Shown piece by piece: positions 37,072 to 45,809 of a stretch of DNA of 64,000 bases. The DNA is taken from the NCBI GenBank assembly GCA_021324885.1, contig JAJPIF010000006.1, positions 152,554 through 216,553 on the forward strand, written 5' to 3'. Below the pieces are notes generated by a model, which searched no databases, was not told the origin of the DNA, and saw nothing but the letters and a program-made list of their open reading frames with translations. A program made the position numbers and the translations under genes. The stretch's first letter is position 1; each line of letters opens with the position of its first letter. This stretch comes from Pseudomonadota bacterium (GTDB lineage Bacteria > Desulfobacterota > Binatia > Binatales > Binataceae).

Positions 37072-37146
37072 TGGTAGGCACGGGCGGGATTGAACCGCCG
37101 ACCCCTTCCGCGTCAAGGAAGTGCTCTCCCGCTGAGCTACGTGCCT
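37072..37146 (-). tRNA. tRNA-Val (GAC anticodon)
   Basis: A complete cloverleaf is readable on the minus strand. Acceptor stem AGGCACG pairs with CGTGCCT, with A discriminator and encoded CCA. The D arm is GCTC-AGCGGGA-GAGC, the anticodon arm CTTCC-TTGACGC-GGAAG and the T arm GGCGG-TTCAATC-CCGCC. The anticodon is GAC (valine, GUC). It sits just upstream of thrS on the same strand. Confidence 0.93.
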
Positions 37147-37303
37147 GATGATACAAGTTTGGATACAACGTTCTCACCGGTAACAAAAAATTTGGGTACG
37201 GGCAATAACCTCAAACTTCAAGCCTGGCTCAAAGCAGCAAAGGGCGACCGGGCCCTCCCTTTCTGATAGATTCGACCACTGCCGCACAGGCGACGCAAAC
37301 CAT

Positions 37304-38377
37304 ATGGACCGCGAACGAATCGTCCAGATCTTTCTGCTGGGCTCGTTAATCCTGATGGCCTACGAGCTCTACCGCATTTTGCAGCCGTTCCTGGTGCCGG
37401 TGGTATGGGCGATGCTGCTCGCCTTCATTTTCCATCCCCTGATGCTTCGGACCGAACATTTCATGAAAAACCGCTCTTTGGCCGCCTTGTCGATCACGCT
37501 GCTGGTCGCCTTGGTCGCGATCATCCCCGCGCTATGGCTTACGACCCTACTCGCCGCCGAAGCCCATTCCCTCTACAACGAAGCCTACACGTTGGCTGGA
37601 CAGGGTGGGTTTGGAAAAGTGCAGGATATCGCGCTGCATTCCCGCGTCGGAATGTCACTTAACAAGCTACTCAACCGCATCCACATCCGCCTGGACGAGG
37701 AACTGCCCAAAATCGCGCTGCAAACGGCACAATTCGCCAAGGACACTATGGTCGGTTATGTCACCGGCGCCTTCAAAAATCTGCTGACCGTGGTGGTCGA
37801 TTTTGGACTAATGCTAGTAATTTTATTTTACCTGCTGCGCGACGGCGAAAGCTACTACCACGCCTTTCGCGACATGACACCGCTGCACGAAGAGGACAAG
37901 CACGCCGTTTTCGAATCGCTGCGCGTGACGCTGTCGTCGGTGATACGCGGGCTGCTGGTGACCTCGCTCATTCAAGGCGTGGCGATTGGTGCCGGGCTGG
38001 CGGTAAGCGGCGTTCCCTATTGGGCCTTTTTATCCGTTGCCACCGCCGGTGTGGGTCTGCTTCCGATCGGCGGTACCGCTCTAATCTGGGTTCCGGCGGC
38101 GGCGTATTTGTTCTATGTCAGCGGATGGGTATGGGCGGCCGGATTCGTAGCCTGGTGCATAATCGTCGTGACGGTGATTGACAATTTCATCAAGCCGCAA
38201 CTGACCGGGCGCGGCACCGGGCTCCCGACTTTGGCTTTGTTTCTGGGTATAGCAGGGGGGCTGGAAGCTTACGGTGTTCCCGGTTTATTCGTGGGGCCCG
38301 CGGTGATTGCGGTTCTGGCGTCGCTGCTGCGCGCGTACAACAAAAGCTACAATCCGGTCCAACGCGAAGCGGCCTGA
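37304..38377 (+). CDS. AI-2E family transporter (PerM-like)
   Basis: 357-aa inner-membrane protein with about 7-8 hydrophobic segments. The family marks are RILQPFLVPVVWAMLLAFIF near the N-terminus, VTIDNFIKPQLTGRGTGLPT-like sequence (VIDNFIKPQLTGRGTGLPT) near residue 290 and FLGIAGGLEAYGVPGLFVGP at the end. Members export or exchange small solutes or ions and were named after autoinducer-2 exporters, though many are Na+/H+ antiporters. The substrate cannot be assigned. Stand-alone gene starting 157 nt beyond the tRNA-Val and convergent with the cytochrome gene. Confidence 0.9.
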   Translation: MDRERIVQIFLLGSLILMAYELYRILQPFLVPVVWAMLLAFIFHPLMLRTEHFMKNRSLAALSITLLVALVAIIPALWLTTLLAAEAHSLYNEAYTLAGQGGFGKVQDIALHSRVGMSLNKLLNRIHIRLDEELPKIALQTAQFAKDTMVGYVTGAFKNLLTVVVDFGLMLVILFYLLRDGESYYHAFRDMTPLHEEDKHAVFESLRVTLSSVIRGLLVTSLIQGVAIGAGLAVSGVPYWAFLSVATAGVGLLPIGGTALIWVPAAAYLFYVSGWVWAAGFVAWCIIVVTVIDNFIKPQLTGRGTGLPTLALFLGIAGGLEAYGVPGLFVGPAVIAVLASLLRAYNKSYNPVQREAA

Positions 38378-38430
38378 ACGATCTATGCCCTACGCCAGGG
38401 TATAAGTTACGAGACTGGTGAGCAAAGAGC

Positions 38431-38473
38431 AAAAGCAGCGCGATGCGGTTCTAAGCGAGGGCCGCATCGCGCT
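38431..38473 (-). terminator. Intrinsic terminator of the cytochrome c gene
   Basis: Perfect 12-bp inverted repeat AGCGCGATGCGG / CCGCATCGCGCT with a 13-nt loop. On the minus strand it is followed by GCTTTTGC. It lies in the convergent gap between the AI-2E transporter and the cytochrome. Confidence 0.6.
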
Positions 38474-38496
38474 GGAGAGCTGGTGTGGTCGCCCGG

Positions 38497-38991
38497 TTAC
38501 TGAGCCTGGATACTCTCGATGTAGGCGATGATCGTGTCGATTCTGTGCTTAACCTGGGCAGGCGTCCGGACGGGAGCGCCGGGCATGACGCGCTGGGCAA
38601 AGACGGTACCCCAAATTGGCATCTCGCGGGTACCGTGACTTGCGATTACTTCCTGACCGCTAATCATGTTGTAGACTTCGTCGTAAGGAAACTTGCCGCC
38701 ATGGTTTTTGGACAACAAAGTGAGGTTCGCCGGCTTCTTCTTCAGCGTATCAGCCACCGGACCGTTCCCGGTCGCGTCCATGCCATGGCAGGGCGCGCAG
38801 TACTGCCTGAACATGAGCTTGCCACTGGTAATCTCGCCGCTGGTAGCGTGCAGAGTCACTTCATGCCCCGGTCCCGGGCCCGGCGGTACACTGACTTGGG
38901 CTAAAGCTGTCTTCCCAGTCGCGACGACAAACAACACCGCCAACGCCGCAATGATGGACAGGCTAAGGTATTCCAGACTTTTTGCCACCAT
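38497..38991 (-). CDS. Secreted mono-heme c-type cytochrome
   Basis: 164-aa periplasmic electron carrier. A signal peptide or membrane anchor spans residues ~10-32 (SIIAALAVLFVVATG). The single heme site is CAPCH at residues 65-69, and the methionine axial ligand is likely in REMPIWG near residue 120. The 'MPIWG...F' phrase occurs in c-type cytochromes associated with terminal oxidases or with alcohol dehydrogenases. A proline-rich linker (VPPGPGPG) precedes the heme domain. Divergent from the CCA-adding enzyme. Its partner enzyme is not in the neighbourhood. Confidence 0.88.
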   Translation of the reverse strand: MVAKSLEYLSLSIIAALAVLFVVATGKTALAQVSVPPGPGPGHEVTLHATSGEITSGKLMFRQYCAPCHGMDATGNGPVADTLKKKPANLTLLSKNHGGKFPYDEVYNMISGQEVIASHGTREMPIWGTVFAQRVMPGAPVRTPAQVKHRIDTIIAYIESIQAQ

Positions 38992-39148
38992 TATCCTCTT
39001 CCCCCGTGCAATGGGTTTAATAGACTAGCGCGACCTTGTAGCAAATAAGCGGGCACACGTCAAAGCCAAAAGCCCAATTAAGTTTTGCTTAATGTCGGGA
39101 ACACCACGATATAGCTCCGGGCGGGGCTTATCGTTAAGCTGTGGCTCA

Positions 39149-40477
39149 ATGAAGGAAGCCAAAGAGGCCAAGGCGCTGAGCATAATCCAGCGTCTGCGCG
39201 AACATGGTTTTGTCGCGTATCTGGCCGGCGGATGCGTCCGCGATCGTCTCCTGGGCGTTAAAGCGAAGGACTTCGATATCGCCACCGACGCGCGCCCTGA
39301 AGCCGTGCAGCAGCTTTTCAGCAATACGATTGCGGTCGGCGCCAAATTCGGAGTCGTGCTGGTGTTGATTGACGGCGACCCATTCGAAGTCGCCACCTTT
39401 CGCGCTGATGCGCCCTACTTCGACGGCCGCCGCCCTTCGGCCGTGCGTTTCGGTTCGCTTGAGGCTGACGCCGCGCGGCGCGATTTCACCATCGGCGGAA
39501 TGTTTTACGATCCCCAATCCGAACGCGTGATCGACCTGGTCGGCGGCCAGCGCGATCTTCGCGCCGGCATCATTCGCGCTATCGGCGACCCGCGCCAGCG
39601 CTTCGCCGAGGACCGGCTGCGGATGTTGCGCGCGATTCGCTTCGCGGCCCGCCTCGACTTCGAGATTGAACCCGCCACTATGGAAGCGATTCGCCGCGCC
39701 GCACCCGCGATTACCGACATTTCCGCCGAACGAATCGGCGACGAACTGGTGATGATCGTAACCGAGGGGAAGGCAGCGCGCGGAATGGAATTGCTGCGGC
39801 AAAGCGGCCTGATGCGCCCGCTGCTACCCGAAGTCGAAGCGCTCATCGGATGCGAACAGCCAGCCAACTACCATCCTGAAGGCGACGTCTATCGCCATAC
39901 GATGCTGGCGATGTCGATGCTGGATTACGGATGCACGGAAACGCTGGCCTTCGGCGTCCTGTTTCATGACATTGCCAAGCCCCGCACGCGCGAAGTCAAG
40001 GGCGACAAGACCACGTTTTACGGCCATACCGAGCAGGGCTCCGAGATGGCAATTCAGATTCTACAGCGGCTGCGGCGTTCACGATTCGTGCAGAACCGGG
40101 TAGCTTACCTGGTGCGCTACCATCTGCGCCTGGGGGACGCGCCCAAAATGCGTCCGTCGACGCTGAAACGGATGCTGGCCGAAGACGGGTTCGACGAGCT
40201 GTTGTCGCTGGCGCGGATGGACGCCCTTGCTTCCAGCTCCTATCTTGGTTTCTACCACTTTTGCCGCCGCGCGATGCTTGCGCACGAGCCCCAACAGTTG
40301 CACCCGCCGCGCCTGCTCAACGGCAACGACTTGATCGCGATGGGATTCACGCCAGGTCCGGATTTCAAAACCATCCTCAAGCAAGTCGAAGATCTCCAAC
40401 TCGACGGTGAACTGGCCGATCGTGACGCCGCGATTGCCTGGGTGCGCGGCCATTTCCATCCTGCTCCAGAGGCCTGA
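39149..40477 (+). CDS. CCA tRNA nucleotidyltransferase / poly(A) polymerase family
   Basis: 442-aa cytosolic nucleotidyltransferase that adds or repairs the CCA end of tRNAs, or adds poly(A). The catalytic head contains GGCVRDRLLGVKAKDFDIAT with the DxD metal pair. RRDFTIGGMFYDP and EDRLRMLRAIRFAARL are typical of class II enzymes. The C-terminal part holds an HD-phosphohydrolase-like region (HDIAKPRTREVKGD, HTEQGSEMA), as in long bacterial CCA enzymes. Start ATG 39149 is chosen because the family begins there; the track start is 19 codons upstream. The ABC transporter ATPase follows 21 nt after the stop. Confidence 0.93.
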   Translation: MKEAKEAKALSIIQRLREHGFVAYLAGGCVRDRLLGVKAKDFDIATDARPEAVQQLFSNTIAVGAKFGVVLVLIDGDPFEVATFRADAPYFDGRRPSAVRFGSLEADAARRDFTIGGMFYDPQSERVIDLVGGQRDLRAGIIRAIGDPRQRFAEDRLRMLRAIRFAARLDFEIEPATMEAIRRAAPAITDISAERIGDELVMIVTEGKAARGMELLRQSGLMRPLLPEVEALIGCEQPANYHPEGDVYRHTMLAMSMLDYGCTETLAFGVLFHDIAKPRTREVKGDKTTFYGHTEQGSEMAIQILQRLRRSRFVQNRVAYLVRYHLRLGDAPKMRPSTLKRMLAEDGFDELLSLARMDALASSSYLGFYHFCRRAMLAHEPQQLHPPRLLNGNDLIAMGFTPGPDFKTILKQVEDLQLDGELADRDAAIAWVRGHFHPAPEA

Positions 40478-40498
40478 ACGGGCCGTATCTCGGCGCAA

Positions 40499-41989
40499 GT
40501 GCAAAACCTGCTGGAAGCCTGCGCAATTACCAAACACTTCGGCGCGACCGTCGCCCTTGACGCTGTCGATTTCAGCGCCAGAGCGGGAGAAATCCATGCG
40601 CTGCTTGGACAAAACGGCGCGGGCAAAACCACCCTGATGAACATACTGGCGGGCCATCTGCGGCCCGATCTCGGCACGGTTACGCTTGACGGCGTTGCGA
40701 TTAAAACGGCCTCGCCACAAACCGCCTTGCGCGCTGGAATTGCGGCCGTCCATCAAAGCCCGATGCTGTTCGAGCATCTGAGCGCCGTCGAAAATCTGGC
40801 GTTAGGCGGCTTTGTGCGGCGCGGATTAGCTTTGAACGAGGTTGCCGAACGGGCAGGGGCGATGGCACGGTCGCTCAGTTTCCCCGTGCAACTGCCGCCA
40901 AAGAACCTGACTGGATTGTCGCTCGCACAACGGATGCGCCTTGAAATTCTGCGCGCGCTCAGCTTCCAGCCGCGCGTGCTGATGCTTGACGAACCCACCG
41001 GGCTGCTTGCACCCGGCGAGCTCAGCGGCTTTCTTGATTTGCTGCGGGCTTTGCGCAATCGCGGATGCGCGGTCGTGTTCATCACTCACAAGCTGGCCGA
41101 GGCGATGGCGGTCGCCGATCGCATCACGATGCTGCGGGCCGGACGCGTGGTCGATCAAACTTCACCGCCGCAGACCACCATCGAGCAACTGGCCGCGCTG
41201 ATGCTCGGAAATGCGGTGGAACTCGCCCGCCCGAAAAAGTCTCATCGCCGTGGAGCCGAGGTTTTGAGGCTCGAGGGTCTCAGCCTGGAAGTGGACGGCG
41301 TGGCGCTTGTGGACGAAGTCTCGCTGCGTCTACATGCGGGCGAAATCCTGGCCATCGCAGGAGTGGACGGCAACGGCCAGCGTGAACTGGCGGAAATACT
41401 GGCCTGTTCCCGCCGCCCAACCAGCGGCCAAATCCTGCTTCACGGACAACCCGCCGGCGCTCGCGCGATGGGTCAGATCGCCGTCGTGCCGCAAAACCGC
41501 GACCAGGAAGGGCTGATTCCCGGCATGGAGCTATGGGAGAATCTGCTGCTCTCACCGGCGCTGCGCCGTCAAATGCAAACCGCCGGAGTGCAGCGGCGCT
41601 CCGCGGCAATCGCGCTGTGTTCGGTGCTGCTCAAGCGCTTCTCCATTCGCGCGCGAAGCCCCCGTCAAAAGGCCGCCGATCTTTCGGGGGGCCATCGCCA
41701 GCGCCTGATGATCGCGCGCGCACTGGCCTCGCGTCCCGCGGTACTCGTGGCTCACGACCTCACGCGCGGCCTGGATGTCAGTGCCGCCGCGGAAGTCAGC
41801 CGCATCGTGCGCGAGTTTGCCGATCAGGGCGGCGCTGCAATCATGATCTCGACCGATCTCGACGAGGTTTTCGGCCTCGGCGACCGCATAGCCGTAATCA
41901 GCCGCGGCCGGCTGTTCGAAGTCCCCACTGCCAACCTCACCATCGAACGGGTCGGCCTGCTGATGGCCGGGGTCGGCCAACACCGGTGA
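40499..41989 (+). CDS. BMP-type nucleoside/sugar ABC transporter ATP-binding protein
   Basis: 496-aa ATPase with two fused nucleotide-binding domains, as in YufO/RbsA-type importers. The first domain has Walker A GQNGAGKTT, signature LSLAQRMRLEILRAL and Walker B VLMLDEPTGLLAP. The second has a degenerate P-loop GVDGNGQREL, signature LSGGHRQRLMIARAL and AVLVAHDLTRGLD. In this family the first domain hydrolyses most ATP. The GTG start at 40499 is the only good one. It is separated from the two permease genes by 208 nt without ORFs. Nucleosides are the usual BMP-family substrates; other possibilities exist. Confidence 0.92.
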   Translation: MQNLLEACAITKHFGATVALDAVDFSARAGEIHALLGQNGAGKTTLMNILAGHLRPDLGTVTLDGVAIKTASPQTALRAGIAAVHQSPMLFEHLSAVENLALGGFVRRGLALNEVAERAGAMARSLSFPVQLPPKNLTGLSLAQRMRLEILRALSFQPRVLMLDEPTGLLAPGELSGFLDLLRALRNRGCAVVFITHKLAEAMAVADRITMLRAGRVVDQTSPPQTTIEQLAALMLGNAVELARPKKSHRRGAEVLRLEGLSLEVDGVALVDEVSLRLHAGEILAIAGVDGNGQRELAEILACSRRPTSGQILLHGQPAGARAMGQIAVVPQNRDQEGLIPGMELWENLLLSPALRRQMQTAGVQRRSAAIALCSVLLKRFSIRARSPRQKAADLSGGHRQRLMIARALASRPAVLVAHDLTRGLDVSAAAEVSRIVREFADQGGAAIMISTDLDEVFGLGDRIAVISRGRLFEVPTANLTIERVGLLMAGVGQHR

Positions 41990-42197
41990 CTTGCAAAATT
42001 GCTGAGGCGGACCGCCGTGCCTACCATGGCACGCGGCCAAGCCACGCCACCATTGTGGTTAGCCAGGATAGGCGGGTCGCGCGCCGGATTGCTAAAGAGT
42101 GCTCGACTGTCAATAGCCGGCAGGAGCGTCTGCCCGACTGGAAAATTTGGATGAATTGGGCTGAATTCGGAGTTGGGATGTTAAAACGAAATCCACG
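41990..42197. other. Intra-operon gap between ATPase and permease
   Basis: This 208-nt stretch lies inside an otherwise compact operon. No ORF with coding character is visible, and I see no known riboswitch signature. The permease start at 42198 has only a weak Shine-Dalgarno (AAACGAAATCC). Confidence 0.45.
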
Positions 42198-43256
42198 ATG
42201 TCACCCGTGATTTCCGCAACCGTTAAGCCATTAGCCGCGATGGCTGTTGCGATCGGCCTGCTGGCCATTGGGCTGGCAGCGTTGGGGGCTAATCCCGCCG
42301 TCACCCTGACCGCGCTGCTAAGCGGGGCGTTCGGAGATTGGCTGGCCGTCGCTGATACGCTGCTGAAGGCGACGCCGCTGGTGTTTACCGGGTTGAGCGT
42401 AAGCCTCGCCTTTTCAGGATCAATATGGAACATCGGCGCCGAAGGCCAGTTGCTGTTCGGCGCGCTGGCTGCGACCGCCTGCGGTATCCATCTGGCGCGT
42501 TGGTCCCATGTTGCGGCGATTTCAGCCGTCCTGGGCGCGGGCGCCATCGCCGGTGCCTTGGCAGGCGCGCTTTGCGGATGGCTGCGGACGCGTTTTTCGG
42601 TCAACGAAGTAATCAGCACGATCATGCTCAACTTTATCGCGCTGCAAGCCGTCAGTTGGGCCGTTCATGGGCCGCTGATGGAGCCGTCGCATTCCTATCC
42701 GATCAGCCAAAAGCTACCTGCCGCCGCCTGTATGCACTGGTTTTTTCCTCCCAGCCGGCTTAATTGTGGGTTGCTGCTCGCGATTGGGTTGGCTCCCGCC
42801 TGTTATTTCTGGCTATACCGCACCAATTCGGGCTTTGAACTCCGCGCCGTGGGCAGGAATCCGCGCGCAACCGCGTTTTTTGGAATTGCCGCCGGTCCCA
42901 TCACAGTGGTGGCGATGGCTCTCAGTGGCGGTCTCGCGGGTCTGGGCGGTGCCGTGCAGGTCTGCGCTATCACCCAGCGCCTGTTCGAGCGTTTTTCTCC
43001 CGGATGGGGCTATGAAGCGATCGCGGTAGCGTTGGTGGCGCGGCTTAATCCACTGGCCGTGGTTCCCAGCGCGCTATTCTTCGGTGCGCTGGACAACGGC
43101 GCCCAGGTAATCCAGCGCACGCAAGGGGTCTCGCCGGTCCTGGTCCAGGCCGCACAAGGACTGATAATTTTCGTGCTCCTGGCCTTCGATACCCCAATAC
43201 TGGCGCGAGGGCGCTCCGCCACGCTCCCTCACCACAAGCAACCCGCTGATGCTTGA
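42198..43256 (+). CDS. BMP-type ABC transporter permease (YufP-like)
   Basis: 352-aa inner-membrane subunit with about 9-10 hydrophobic segments. The typical phrases of the branched-chain/ribose-type permeases occur: GSIWNIGAEGQLLFGALAA near residue 75, FSVNEVISTIMLNFIALQAV near 133 and NPRATAFFGIAAGP near 220. In BMP-type transporters this protein pairs with a second permease, encoded next, and a double ATPase. The second permease overlaps its end by 8 nt, so both are co-translated. No periplasmic binding protein gene (bmpA-like) is present in the cluster. Confidence 0.92.
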   Translation: MSPVISATVKPLAAMAVAIGLLAIGLAALGANPAVTLTALLSGAFGDWLAVADTLLKATPLVFTGLSVSLAFSGSIWNIGAEGQLLFGALAATACGIHLARWSHVAAISAVLGAGAIAGALAGALCGWLRTRFSVNEVISTIMLNFIALQAVSWAVHGPLMEPSHSYPISQKLPAAACMHWFFPPSRLNCGLLLAIGLAPACYFWLYRTNSGFELRAVGRNPRATAFFGIAAGPITVVAMALSGGLAGLGGAVQVCAITQRLFERFSPGWGYEAIAVALVARLNPLAVVPSALFFGALDNGAQVIQRTQGVSPVLVQAAQGLIIFVLLAFDTPILARGRSATLPHHKQPADA

Positions 43257-44160
43257 CGCTTTCCTCAGTTCGACCATCAGCATGGCCGCACCACTGCTGC
43301 TTGCCGCCCTGGGTGAACTGCTGGTCGAACAAAGCGGCCTCATCAATATTGGGATTGAAGGGGTGATGCTGACCGCAGCGTTCTGCGCGATGGCAGCGGC
43401 ATACGCCACGGGAAGCATCGCGACCGGACTGGGCTGCGCCATTGCGGGCGCCCTTTTGATGTCGGGTTTGTTTGCTGTCATGGCCGTGAACCTGGCCGTA
43501 AATCAGGTCGTGGCGGGCACCGCACTTGATATTTTCGCGCTCGGGGTAACCGGCGTGCTTTACCGTCGTATATTCGGCGAAACCGGTAAGGCCCTGACCG
43601 TGCGCACGCTGCGCGGGGTCTTTCGCGGCGCGCTCGCACGCCTGCCGTTGGTCGGTCCCGCTCTGCTCCAGCAAAATGGCCTGGTGTACTTCGCCTTTTT
43701 GATGGTGCCGGTCTTGCACTTGGTTCTTTACCGTACCCGCTGGGGCCTCAAACTGCGCGCCGCCGGCGAAAGACCCGAGGCCGCGGACGCCCTGGGCCTG
43801 GGCGTTTACTGCTTGCGATGGCAGGCGCTGATGATCTCGGGCGTGATGACCGGATTGAGCGGCGCTTACCTGACGCTCGGATATGCCAACACCTTCGTGG
43901 AAGGGATGTCAGCGGGACGCGGATTTATCGCGCTTTCGATCGTTATCCTTGGCGGATGGCGTCCCGTGCGTATCGCAATCGCATCGCTCCTGTTCGGCGC
44001 CGCCCTCGCCCTGCAATTCGTCCTACAAGCGGTAAATACCGGCCTCCCCTACCAACTTTTCCTCGCCTTGCCCTATGTCCTGACGCTGGTTGTGCTGACG
44101 ATACTCGGCGGGCAGGGGCCGGTGCCCAGCGCATTGGGCGAACCTTACGTCCGAGAATAA
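43249..44160 (+). CDS. BMP-type ABC transporter permease (YufQ-like)
   Basis: 303-aa membrane protein with about 8-9 hydrophobic segments. Family phrases include LVEQSGLINIGIEGVMLTAA near residue 24, NQVVAGTALDIFALGVTGV near 85 and RAAGERPEAADALGLGVYCL near 170. It overlaps the preceding permease by 8 nt (stop and start within the same stretch). With the double ATPase upstream it would form a complete importer apart from the missing solute-binding protein, which must be encoded elsewhere. The downstream 224-nt gap leads to an unrelated gene. Confidence 0.92.
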   Translation: MLDAFLSSTISMAAPLLLAALGELLVEQSGLINIGIEGVMLTAAFCAMAAAYATGSIATGLGCAIAGALLMSGLFAVMAVNLAVNQVVAGTALDIFALGVTGVLYRRIFGETGKALTVRTLRGVFRGALARLPLVGPALLQQNGLVYFAFLMVPVLHLVLYRTRWGLKLRAAGERPEAADALGLGVYCLRWQALMISGVMTGLSGAYLTLGYANTFVEGMSAGRGFIALSIVILGGWRPVRIAIASLLFGAALALQFVLQAVNTGLPYQLFLALPYVLTLVVLTILGGQGPVPSALGEPYVRE

Positions 44161-44384
44161 AAAAGCAAAGGACGCCGCGAAAAGAGCGCGGAAGATCATT
44201 TTACGTCGATTTGTCCGACAAGTTGTGAAACAATTCAATCAAACTGATTATTCCGCGCATACCACCTGGGCAATGCGCCGATCCGTTGCAAGCCCGCAGG
44301 TGGTAAGTCCAGGACGAAAATCAGACGGCGGATTCAATAATCTGTGTTTCGGCTCGTTGGACCGTTTGGGTAAGGAGGGATTGG

Positions 44385-45191
44385 ATGGAATTTCTGCTGT
44401 ATTGGGGGACTGCCGCTCAGATGGCCTTTATTATAATCGTCTTTGGCGGCGGCAGTGTCGCGGGCCTGTACATCGTCAGGCGCCTGGTGCCGCTCGATCG
44501 CCTGCAGAAAAATCACGAGATCGCGAGCGTCACCTTCGGCGTGCTGGGAGCTTTTTACGGTCTGGTGCTGGCTTTTGTGATCGTCGCCACCTGGGAGCGC
44601 TTCAGCGAGGCCAACGCCAACACGCACGACGAAGCGACCGCGCTGGAGTCGCTGTACAAGCTGGGCGCAGCGTTATCGGAGCCGATCAGCAGCCGCATCG
44701 ATGAGGCGGTTTTGCAATATACGCGCACCGTAATTTACGAGGAGTGGCCTCAAATGGCTCGAAGGCGCTTCCGGCCGGATAAGGCCGGCGCCCAGGAGAT
44801 GTGGTCCGCAGTGCTCTCCTACCATCCGATAGACGGCCGGGAACAATTGCTGATGGACAAGGCGATCGATCAACTCAACGAGATCAGCCGCACCCGAAGC
44901 GAGCGCCTGCTCTTTTATGACGACGACCTTCCCGCAGTTGTCTGGCTGGTGATTTACCTGGGATGTCTGATTACGATCGGCTTCAGCTACTTCTTCGGCG
45001 GTGACATCTTCCGCGCCCAGATGACCATGTGCCTGTTCTTTTCGATCCTGCTGGGAATGACAATCCTGGCAATTTTGGAAATGGCGCATCCGCACCAGGG
45101 CCGCGTTGCGGTACCCGACCAGCCGTTCCGATACGCGCTTGCGCGCATGCAGGAGCTGGCCAACTACCGGATGGCAAAAATCACGCACTGA
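44385..45191 (+). CDS. DUF4239-like integral membrane protein
   Basis: 268-aa protein with four hydrophobic segments: two near the N-terminus (MAFIIIVFGGGSVAGLYIV, VLGAFYGLVLAFVIVAT) and two near residues 180-230 (VWLVIYLGCLITIGFSYFF and a following helix). The central soluble helical part begins FSEANANTHDEATALESLYKLG. This matches the DUF4239 (bestrophin-like) family, found in many Gram-negatives with no established role. An AAGGAGGGATTGG Shine-Dalgarno precedes the ATG. mscL follows 80 nt later on the same strand, so the two may share a transcript and an envelope-stress context. Confidence 0.85.
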   Translation: MEFLLYWGTAAQMAFIIIVFGGGSVAGLYIVRRLVPLDRLQKNHEIASVTFGVLGAFYGLVLAFVIVATWERFSEANANTHDEATALESLYKLGAALSEPISSRIDEAVLQYTRTVIYEEWPQMARRRFRPDKAGAQEMWSAVLSYHPIDGREQLLMDKAIDQLNEISRTRSERLLFYDDDLPAVVWLVIYLGCLITIGFSYFFGGDIFRAQMTMCLFFSILLGMTILAILEMAHPHQGRVAVPDQPFRYALARMQELANYRMAKITH

Positions 45192-45271
45192 AGCGCGAAA
45201 CTGGAACTTTTCACGAAAAAGGGGCAGGGTAGGGGCGATTTCCCTTCGTTCCCGATTTTCAGGAGGTTTTT

Positions 45272-45673
45272 ATGCAAGGCTTCAAGGAGTTCTTGTTGCG
45301 CGGCAACGTGGTGGATATGGCAGTGGGTATCGTGGTCGGAGCCGCTTTCGGCACCGTGGTCTCTTCTTTCGTAAAGGATCTGATGACGCCGTTTATCGCG
45401 GCCGTGGTGAAAAAGCCCGATTTCTCGCGGATCGCCTTTGAAATCAACGGCAGCAAGTTTCTGATTGGCGACTTCGCCAACGCCGTGGTCTCGTTTATTT
45501 TGATTTCCGCCGCCGTCTATTATGCGGTGGTGCTGCCGGTCAACGCGCTGGTATCGCGCGCGCGCAAACAACCGCCTCCCGATCCCACAACCAAGAAATG
45601 CCCGGAATGCGCCAGTGAAATTCCGATCCAGGCCCGGCGATGCGCCTTCTGTACCTCGGCGCTGGTGGCCTGA
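45272..45673 (+). CDS. mscL: Large-conductance mechanosensitive channel with C-terminal zinc ribbon
   Basis: 133-aa homopentameric inner-membrane channel that opens on hypo-osmotic shock. The N-terminus is highly conserved (GFKEFLLRGNVVDMAVGIVV), and TM1 (~16-45) and TM2 (~72-95) are clear. Instead of the usual short charged helix, the C-terminal tail carries two CxxC pairs, CPEC (110-113) and CAFC (124-127), forming a cytoplasmic zinc-ribbon-like element. A TTCAGGAGGTTTTT Shine-Dalgarno precedes the ATG. A hairpin follows at 45742-45791. The zinc ribbon could regulate assembly or redox sensing, but that is speculation. Confidence 0.95.
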   Translation: MQGFKEFLLRGNVVDMAVGIVVGAAFGTVVSSFVKDLMTPFIAAVVKKPDFSRIAFEINGSKFLIGDFANAVVSFILISAAVYYAVVLPVNALVSRARKQPPPDPTTKKCPECASEIPIQARRCAFCTSALVA

Positions 45674-45741
45674 TCGCTGTCGAAAATTTCAAACTCGAAG
45701 ATAGCCGCTCTCCCAAATCCTTCCCGTCGCGCCACAGTGCC

Positions 45742-45791
45742 CTCATCCTCCCCTCTCCCTGGGACCGGTCAGGAAGAGGGGAAAGGATGAG
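45742..45791. terminator. Bidirectional hairpin between mscL and the lipoprotein gene
   Basis: CTCATCCTC-CCCTCT pairs with AGAGGGG-AA-AGGATGAG around a loop of ~18 nt. It lies between convergent genes. Similar C/T-rich hairpins are common intergenic repeats in bacteria; a related sequence (GGAGAGGGTTAGGAAGAGG) occurs near 10811. Confidence 0.45.
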
Positions 45792-45809
45792 AGCTGGCCC
45801 AGGAGGACC

